Below, one piece after another: positions 23,241 through 28,813 of a stretch of DNA of 28,813 nucleotides. Within the stretch, counting starts at the first letter, position 1. Each line of letters starts with the position of its first letter. A model generated the notes under the pieces. It saw only the letters and a list, made by a program, of their open reading frames with translations. It was not told where the DNA came from and searched no databases. Position numbers and translations under genes: made by a program. Where the stretch lies: NCBI GenBank assembly GCA_965662545.1, contig CBFIHZ010000041.1:1-28813 (forward strand). Reading direction: 5' to 3'. The stretch comes from CPC320 sp002684375 (GTDB lineage: Bacteria; Pseudomonadota; Alphaproteobacteria; Rhodobacterales; Rhodobacteraceae).

Positions 23241-24016
23241 TGAATGACTTTCAAAGGGTCGAGCATGGCATGCGCTGTCAGATCCGCACGCATCGGTGTC
23301 ACCGAGATATAGCCATCCAGATTGGCATGTGCATCGCTGCCTTCTGCAGTAGGCAGATGTTGGCCACCACCTTTGACCCATAAAAAACGCCGCCCTGTCG
23401 GGCTGTCGTAGCCCTCGACTGAAAAGCGTGTATCGGTGCGCCGGCCCTGTGTGGTGACCTTGGTTCCTTTGACCGCTTTGGCGGCGACGGGTGGGAAGTT
23501 GACATTATAGAACAGACGGTAGTCATCACCAATCTGGTCATTGTCCAAAATGCGTTGGACAATCTCGGCCCCATACTGTTCTGCCGCATCAAATGAGTTC
23601 TCGAGATTAACATTGTCTGGGCCATAGTATTGTGACAGGGCAATGCCCAGATACCCTTGCAGCGCGGCTTCCATTGCGCCGCCAAGTGTGCCGGAATACA
23701 GCGCATTTTCCGCAGAATTATTGCCACGGTTGACCCCCGATAGGATCAAATCGGGGGGGGTGTCTTTCAATACTTCATGCAGGCCCGCCAAAACGCAATC
23801 TGCGGGGCTGCCTTCAACCGAAAAGCGTTGCGGCCCCAACTGGGTGATCAACAGGGGACCGGTCAGGCTAATGCAGTGGCCGACGCCTGATTGTTCGAAG
23901 GCAGGGGCAACAACCCAGACCTCGCCTTGCGGTCCAGCCAGTGTTTTAGCGATTGTTTCCAGAATCTTAAGTCCGGGGGCCGTGATCCCGTCGTCATTGG
24001 TGATGAGAATGCGCAT
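23237..24016 (-). CDS. surE: 5'/3'-nucleotidase SurE
   Basis: A 259-residue metal-dependent nucleotidase of stationary-phase survival. MRILITNDDG carries the metal-binding Asp8-Asp9. Ser43 (EQSGVGH) and Asn96 (LSGVNRGNN) complete the site. YSGTLGGAMEAALQG is a further signature. It heads the compact surE-pcm-nlpD set, with the first pair coupled by a four-base overlap. serS, which often precedes surE in alphaproteobacteria, is absent here. Confidence 0.95.
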   Translation of the reverse strand: MRILITNDDGITAPGLKILETIAKTLAGPQGEVWVVAPAFEQSGVGHCISLTGPLLITQLGPQRFSVEGSPADCVLAGLHEVLKDTPPDLILSGVNRGNNSAENALYSGTLGGAMEAALQGYLGIALSQYYGPDNVNLENSFDAAEQYGAEIVQRILDNDQIGDDYRLFYNVNFPPVAAKAVKGTKVTTQGRRTDTRFSVEGYDSPTGRRFLWVKGGGQHLPTAEGSDAHANLDGYISVTPMRADLTAHAMLDPLKVIQ

Positions 24017-24116
24017 AGGGTCCTCTTAATCGGGTTTGTGCAACCTTAGAGCAGCAAACGAGGGGCGGCAAGCGGCAGAATCGCTCAAGATGGGTCCGGA
24101 ACGGCGAGATATGTCA

Positions 24117-24935
24117 TTAGAGGCTCTGCCGGGAACGCGGAAAGTGGTTTTGTAGGCGGCGCAATAAGGGAGAGAGCCCGTCGAGCACGGCAAAGATTGC
24201 GGCGGGTTGATCTGTCGGGGCCACGGCGAGTTCCGCTGCGCGCCAAATCGTTGCCTTTTGAGGGGCAAACTGCTGTGCTGCAATTTTTGCACAGGGATAA
24301 ATGTCTCGGCTGTAACAGTTCAAATCAACCATAACGGCCTCGAAAAGCGATCTTACCATCCGTTTCATCAGCCATTGGCAGATCGCCTTCTTCTGCTCGG
24401 GTTGCGCGGTGGCCTTAAACATCGGTTCCCAGGCAGCAATCCATCGGTCACAGGCTTTGAGATGCGCGATGCAATGGGGTTTGAGGGTCGGATCAGGCAG
24501 GGTGCTGATAAAATCCGGCCCGGAGATCACCGAACCGAAAAATGCCAGTGAAAACCGCATCCAAGCCCATTTTGGCTGGGTCATGAACTCCGGATAGGTG
24601 GATTGTGCGAGGTCAACTTTTACTCTGTGACCGCGCAACAAACTGCCACTTGGTATATCTGTCGCAGAGTGATTCAACAAAACTAACAAACCAAGAGCTG
24701 ACACGCCGGCGACTGCTGTGCCACGGGCCGTAGACCCCCTTAGCGCAATCGCAAACAGCTTACTCCCGTAATGTTGCTGCAACTGTGCAGACACTTTATT
24801 GGCCAGTCGGGCCCAGCGACCTGAGGGTGGTGCGCCGATGCGTGGCAACACGCCGGAGGCATCTGTAGATGTTACGTGTCCGATTGGGCGCAACATGGTG
24901 GGACAAATGTCTTGGCTAAAGACTTTTTGTACCAC
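24117..24935 (-). CDS. Nucleotidyltransferase-fold protein lacking the catalytic aspartates
   Basis: A 272-residue protein from GTG 24935; ATG 24896 would remove 13 residues, and neither has a clear ribosome site. FAIALRGSTARGTAVAGVSALGLLVLL lines up with the nucleotidyltransferase pattern GSxARGxAxxxSDxDL. Both metal-binding Asp positions read Ala80 and Gly82. GS at 67-68 is kept, and VDL at 107-109 may preserve the third acidic residue. The rest is helical, with LMKRMVRSLFEAVMVDLNCYSRDIYPC, which recalls the helical C-domain of related nucleotidyltransferases. It is probably catalytically dead or altered. It lies between surE and a dehydrogenase on the same strand. The function is unknown. 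Confidence 0.65.
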   Translation of the reverse strand: MVQKVFSQDICPTMLRPIGHVTSTDASGVLPRIGAPPSGRWARLANKVSAQLQQHYGSKLFAIALRGSTARGTAVAGVSALGLLVLLNHSATDIPSGSLLRGHRVKVDLAQSTYPEFMTQPKWAWMRFSLAFFGSVISGPDFISTLPDPTLKPHCIAHLKACDRWIAAWEPMFKATAQPEQKKAICQWLMKRMVRSLFEAVMVDLNCYSRDIYPCAKIAAQQFAPQKATIWRAAELAVAPTDQPAAIFAVLDGLSPLLRRLQNHFPRSRQSL

Positions 24936-25024
24936 AGGGCGCTTGCTGTGTCTCTATCCTCGCCGGCAAGATTGTTGCAGGGTGACTGAGAGTTAGTGCC
25001 GACTAAGGTGGGTTGCTGGGATGT

Positions 25025-25693
25025 TTACAGGCGTGTGGGGCTTGGTGTTGGGTCGAGAATTTCTGCTAGCAGGCGCTTGGCCTCGCCTTTAGGATCGTTG
25101 AGGCCGCTGCGGTTTTCACCGGGATAAAATCGCGCCCGGGTCGCTGTTGACATCGGCTTGGGGGTGACGATTTTAATTGCAGGGCCCACTTTGAGAGCTT
25201 CGGCCTGCCAGCTCTGCGCCAAAGCAAGCTGGGCGGCTTTGGTCGCGCCATAGGCGCCGAAAAACTTGCCTTTGGCTTCGGGATCATCAAAGAAAACGGC
25301 TGTTCCATCCTCGCCCAGCAGCGGCGCGATGAAGGGAATGAGGGTTGCCGTCGCTGTGACATTGACCGCCAATGATTTTGCAAAATCCTTGCGGTCGATT
25401 GTGCTGGCGGGTGACAGCGGGGCGGCGTGCACCGCCGCATGGACCCACAGATCAATTTTGCCCCAGCGATCATACAAGGACCGGCACAGTTGCGCCATGG
25501 CTTCGGGGTTGGTGATATCCATCGGCGCCAAAGATGCCTGCCCACCGCTGGCGATGATCCGGTCATCCAATTCTTCCAGCGCGCCGATGGTGCGCGCGAC
25601 AGCGATGACGTGATGGCTGGCCGATAAGCTCTCAGCAAGGGCCGCCCCAAGACCTCTTGACGCGCCGGTGATCAATGCAATTTTGTCAGTCAT
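25025..25693 (-). CDS. YciK-like short-chain dehydrogenase/reductase
   Basis: A 222-residue SDR. The cofactor loop is TGASRGLG (9-16). Asn111 and the YxxxK pair Tyr148/Lys152 (YGATK) are present. The usual catalytic Ser, about 13 residues before Tyr, is missing: the strand reads TAVFFDDPEA. The NNAG motif reads HAAV. The C-terminal MSTATRARFYPGEN resembles the TRTAMRASAFP of E. coli YciK. ATG 25693 has AAGGCG upstream. It follows purF by 105 bases on the same strand. The substrate is unknown, and the missing Ser makes a standard dehydrogenase reaction doubtful. Confidence 0.82.
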   Translation of the reverse strand: MTDKIALITGASRGLGAALAESLSASHHVIAVARTIGALEELDDRIIASGGQASLAPMDITNPEAMAQLCRSLYDRWGKIDLWVHAAVHAAPLSPASTIDRKDFAKSLAVNVTATATLIPFIAPLLGEDGTAVFFDDPEAKGKFFGAYGATKAAQLALAQSWQAEALKVGPAIKIVTPKPMSTATRARFYPGENRSGLNDPKGEAKRLLAEILDPTPSPTRL

Positions 25694-25798
25694 ACTGGCG
25701 CCTTTGCGGGTTTTTGGTGTCAGAATCAAGCGCAGAAGCAGAAAAAAAGGTCAACCGGAACAGGTCTTTGCCACGGGGCAGAGCATGGATGGCAATGT

Positions 25799-27343
25799 TC
25801 AATCTGCAGTCGCCAATGGCGCTTGATCGACCATTAACGGCGCATTCCAAGACGATCCCGGCTTTGGCATATCTTTCACCTTTTTACTAACGCGGCTACT
25901 TTGCTCGAGCGTTTCAAGATACTCCGGGCTGACGCTGCCAGTCACATATTTACCGTCAAAACACGAACAATCAAACAGTTCTATTTCAGAATTACCCTCT
26001 TGTGCGGCCCAGATCAAATCATCCAGATGTTGGTAAAACAGCGCATCCGCTCCCAACTTTTGGCGAATTTCATCGACCGTCAGCCCATTGGCAATGAACT
26101 CGTGTTTGGTGGGCATATCAATCCCATAGACATTGGGGTATTTGACGGGTGGCGAGGCGCTTGCGACAAAAACTTTTTTGGCTCCCGCGTCGCGGCACAT
26201 CTGTACGATTTGCTGGATGGTATTGCCACGGACGATCGAATCGTCGATGAGCAAGACGTTGCGCCCCTCGAATTCAAGCGGGATTGCGTTGAGTTTGCGG
26301 CGAATGGATTTTTGGCGCTCTGATTGGCCCGGCATGATAAATGTGCGACCCACGTAGCGGTTTTTAACCAGGCCTTCACGATATTTTAGTCCCGTTGCTT
26401 TGGCCACTTCAAGCGCCACGGGGCGCGCGGAGTCCGGCACTGGAATAATGCTATCTATTTCAAGACCGGAGGCCTGAATTTGCAGCGCTAACCTTTGGCC
26501 CATGCGCAGCTGTGTTTTATAGACCGAGATACTATCAATCATCGAATCGGGTCGCGCAAGATAAACAAATTCGAAAATGCATGGATGCAACGCGCCTTTG
26601 GCGGCCTGAAAACTGTGCATCTGCCCTTCAAGGTCGATTAAAACCGCCTCGCCAGGCGCCACATCGCGCAGCTTTTTAAAGCCGATCATGCCAAAGGCAA
26701 CATCTTCGGACGCAAAAGCATAATCATGCCCGCCGTCTGTCGCATCACGCCGGGCAACCGAAAGCGGGCGAATGCCGTTTGGATCGCGAAACGCCAGCAT
26801 ACCGACCCCGTCGATCAGGGTGATCACCGAGTACGCGCCCTCGATCCGTTCCATGGTCATTTTAACGCCTTCAAAGACGTTGCTAAGGGGGTCTTTGTTG
26901 CCAAGTACTTTTATGCTGTCGGATATTTTATCTGCCAGAACGTTGAGAAGAATTTCTGAATCAGACGTGGTGCGCAGGTGGCGACTGTATTTTCCAGTGA
27001 TTTTCTTACGCTGTTCGGCTGTGTTGGTCAGATTGCCATTGTGAATGAGATAGATGCCATAAGGTGCATTGACAAAAAACGGTTGGGCTTCGACTGCATT
27101 CAGCGATCCCGCAGTCGGATAGCGCACATGGCCAATACCGATTTTTCCGGTGAGATTTTCAGCGTCACTGGCGCTAAACACGTCTTTGACCAGTCCGTTA
27201 CTCTTTCGCTCACTGAAAAACTCACCGTTATAAGTGACCATGCCGGCCGCGTCCTGACCGCGATGCTGAAGCATGAGCAGGCCATCATATATTTCAGAAA
27301 AGACGTGCTGATCTCGATTTGCGATTCCAAAAATACCGCACAT
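25799..27343 (-). CDS. purF: Amidophosphoribosyltransferase
   Basis: A 514-residue enzyme of the first committed step of purine synthesis: PRPP plus glutamine to phosphoribosylamine. The N-terminal nucleophile Cys2 follows the initiator Met directly (MCGIFGIA), so no propeptide is present, as in the E. coli type. RDPNGIRPL and SEDVAFGMIG belong to the glutaminase domain; VLLIDDSIVRGNT is the PRPP loop. GAGGG lies seven bases before ATG 27343. The usual upstream partner cvpA is absent; an accessory-like stretch lies there instead. Confidence 0.96.
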   Translation of the reverse strand: MCGIFGIANRDQHVFSEIYDGLLMLQHRGQDAAGMVTYNGEFFSERKSNGLVKDVFSASDAENLTGKIGIGHVRYPTAGSLNAVEAQPFFVNAPYGIYLIHNGNLTNTAEQRKKITGKYSRHLRTTSDSEILLNVLADKISDSIKVLGNKDPLSNVFEGVKMTMERIEGAYSVITLIDGVGMLAFRDPNGIRPLSVARRDATDGGHDYAFASEDVAFGMIGFKKLRDVAPGEAVLIDLEGQMHSFQAAKGALHPCIFEFVYLARPDSMIDSISVYKTQLRMGQRLALQIQASGLEIDSIIPVPDSARPVALEVAKATGLKYREGLVKNRYVGRTFIMPGQSERQKSIRRKLNAIPLEFEGRNVLLIDDSIVRGNTIQQIVQMCRDAGAKKVFVASASPPVKYPNVYGIDMPTKHEFIANGLTVDEIRQKLGADALFYQHLDDLIWAAQEGNSEIELFDCSCFDGKYVTGSVSPEYLETLEQSSRVSKKVKDMPKPGSSWNAPLMVDQAPLATAD

Positions 27344-27787
27344 AGAATGGCCCTCTATCTCTGTGTCATTTTGTCCAAGAACGGGTTTTTTGACAATCCA
27401 GATTCTTTACCTAGGCCGTCCTAGCCTGATTGAGATAAGGATGACAGTGCAAAACCGCCTCAGGCGGTCACAAGTTGGATTTCTTGTTCAAGCAGATTGG
27501 AAATTGGCGGTGGATTGGATCGTTTGCCTTAGATTATTTTTAAACAAAGATAAGGGTTCATGGATTTCAAGGTCCATGGATCTAAAGTGGAGGTCATCGG
27601 TTGACCTGCGTCAATCGCGTGGCGCCGAACTGCGCGATTTTTTCAAATGTGCCCACATTAACCTACATTTAAACTGATAGAAAACAAATCCAGAATAAGG
27701 CCGCGCAACGGTTATGAAATTTCGATTCTGACTGCTGATTACCATCATTGCGCTAAATATTGATCTCTCAGCCGCCTATCCAGCGAT
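27344..27787. other. Gap upstream of purF, with one small hairpin
   Basis: About 440 bases without a supported gene. It should hold the purF promoter on the minus strand. ACCGCC-TCA-GGCGGT at 27454-27468 is a perfect six-base-pair hairpin, followed on the minus strand by TTTT, so it could stop minus-strand transcription coming from the right. A plus-strand frame at 27363-27677 lacks a ribosome site and family features. The transition here from the housekeeping block to phage-like sequence suggests an island boundary. Confidence 0.4.
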
Positions 27788-28693
27788 GTGTTCAGACGCG
27801 CCCTTGCAGGCGAAATTGGGGCGCGAGACGCAGGAAATACAGGGTTTGTTTCTTACATCAAGGGGCAAGCACTGTCATCCTGGCAGCAATCAATGTTGAA
27901 CATGCTGAGGGGACGACCTGCCAGCAACGAAATGCACCTTGTGTCCAGTGTTCCCGAAATTCTCAGAGCCTTTGGTGCGCGTGGTCAAAATGTCGTTATG
28001 GCCGCATCTAAATTGAAAAAGGTAATTTCAGACCACAAAGAACTATCTCCGCAAGACCTAATTAATTTGCCGCATCTGATCGAAAACCCCGTCTTTATCA
28101 TTCGTCAGCATGACGATAAGCAAACTGGTGACTTGATGCTCGTCACAGACCGCACAGCCTCAAACGGTGATCCCATTGTCATTTCAATCAAGCGACAAGG
28201 GCGGGATAGTTCAGGTCAGCAATCAACGATCCTCGTTACGGTATACCCAAAAGACCGGCTAAAGCAGACGGTTTTATCTGCTCAAGAAAGCAATAATCTT
28301 CTGTATATAAGAGGTGTTCGACGCGGACCCACCGGATATAAACATACCGGGGCTAATTCCCTTAACGCTTCCTTGACGGACACCTTCAATAGGCTCCGCG
28401 TCAAAAGTGACATACGGACTCCCCGCACAACTTTCAACTCTGGAAAGCCACCATCCTTAATTTCGACAAAAGACTCCCGTCCAGCGCTAAAAAACCCATC
28501 ATCTTTGGCGAGAACAAACGGCTATGCACATATCCCCGACCGGAAGATATGGGAGGCATTGTCGGCCCAACAAAACGGAATATGGTCACGGTTCACAGCC
28601 GGTTCTGCCGCTGCACATGATATGGTGGAAAAGGCACGGACCAATTTCGAGCGAAATCTCTACGCGAAAGACAGCTTGGTCAGGCCCAAGTAG
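27788..28693 (+). CDS. Phage polyvalent-protein fragment, MuF-C-like domain
   Basis: A 301-residue frame from GTG 27788, with no good ribosome site. The stretch LHLVSSVPEILRAFGARG at about 50-67 and LSPQDLINLPHLIENPVFIIRQ at about 86-107, followed by alternating strands (GDLMLVTDR, GDPIVISIK, TILVTVYPKD), resemble the MuF C-terminal/phage BECR-like nuclease module of phage polyvalent proteins. In those giant proteins this module is one of many domains. Here it stands alone, and a stop lies just upstream at about 27761, so it is probably a remnant or a truncated gene. The C-terminal ~100 residues are basic and low in structure. The family assignment is by pattern only. Confidence 0.5.
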   Translation: MFRRALAGEIGARDAGNTGFVSYIKGQALSSWQQSMLNMLRGRPASNEMHLVSSVPEILRAFGARGQNVVMAASKLKKVISDHKELSPQDLINLPHLIENPVFIIRQHDDKQTGDLMLVTDRTASNGDPIVISIKRQGRDSSGQQSTILVTVYPKDRLKQTVLSAQESNNLLYIRGVRRGPTGYKHTGANSLNASLTDTFNRLRVKSDIRTPRTTFNSGKPPSLISTKDSRPALKNPSSLARTNGYAHIPDRKIWEALSAQQNGIWSRFTAGSAAAHDMVEKARTNFERNLYAKDSLVRPK

Positions 28694-28813
28694 CGCCAGT
28701 GTATCCGCTAAATCCACATCAGAAATCTCTACGGGTGTGAAGGCAGGGTTCTCGGTATCATCAGGCTGAAACCGCCCATCACTGCGATCCGCATGAATCC
28801 GGTTGGTGCCCAC
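28586..28813 (-). CDS. Possible partial gene entering from the right edge
   Basis: A minus-strand frame of 75 codons open to the window end. The first 40 residues, outside the overlap with the opposing gene, read as plausible protein (acidic, with FTPVEISDVDLADTLALLG). The remainder is antisense to the last 108 bases of the MuF-C-like gene. I do not recognise it. It may be the 3' end of a longer gene truncated by the event that produced the neighbouring fragment, or a chance frame. Confidence 0.25.
   Translation of the reverse strand: MGTNRIHADRSDGRFQPDDTENPAFTPVEISDVDLADTLALLGPDQAVFRVEISLEIGPCLFHHIMCSGRTGCEP

Noticed and set aside
1..28813. CRISPR arrays, tRNA and rRNA genes
   Set aside because: No regularly spaced repeats and no tRNA- or rRNA-like segments were noticed by reading; a tRNAscan and a repeat finder would be needed to exclude them formally.

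Overview
The window looks like chromosome of a marine-type alphaproteobacterium, most probably Rhodobacterales (Roseobacter group). The basis is protein character and neighbourhoods: a tatABC run followed by a DUF815 ATPase, surE-pcm-nlpD, a purF with an adjacent short-chain dehydrogenase, a C-terminally extended SecG, and a HisJ/Q/M/P-type transporter next to two glutamine-synthetase-like ligases. Genus cannot be read from this sequence alone.

Layout. (a) 1-2700 is an AT-rich, gene-poor accessory patch: the end of an IS5-family element, two gapless tandem paralogues of an unknown small membrane protein, and a small SWIM-type zinc-finger protein. (b) 2701-10889 is one minus-strand catabolic block of eight genes. 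It reads, in transcription order, ABC ATPase, periplasmic binding protein, two permeases, a glutamine-synthetase-like ligase, a class I glutamine amidotransferase, a PuuA-like ligase and a PuuB-like FAD oxidase. It looks like uptake of an amine or amino acid followed by a gamma-glutamylation pathway. (c) 11122-14920 holds minus-strand housekeeping genes: TerB-like, DUF1330, rlmJ, pyrG and secG. (d) 15031-16672 is a compact plus-strand operon for a cobalt-type nitrile hydratase (alpha, beta, activator). (e) 16890-18688 has an orphan FbpC/PotA-type ATPase converging on a WYL/YafY-type regulator that carries a perfect operator over its own start. (f) 18840-21357 is tatA-tatB-tatC plus a DUF815 AAA ATPase, converging on minus-strand nlpD-like, pcm and surE (21374-24016). 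(g) 24117-27343 has a nucleotidyltransferase-like protein that has lost its catalytic aspartates, a YciK-like dehydrogenase and purF. (h) 27344-28813 is a second accessory edge with a fragment resembling the MuF-C module of phage polyvalent proteins.

How the parts work together. The catabolic block is held together by overlapping start/stop codons (4-nt or 1-nt overlaps at three junctions). An intercistronic hairpin separates the binding protein from the permeases. A pair of related ATTTGATCA-type palindromes about 74 bp apart lies before the first ligase. The remaining blocks are mostly independent housekeeping operons. The least explained items are the tandem membrane paralogues, the pseudo-nucleotidyltransferase, the substrate of the transporter/ligase block and the phage-like fragment at the right edge. 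All calls come from reading the sequence by eye; no database search was run.
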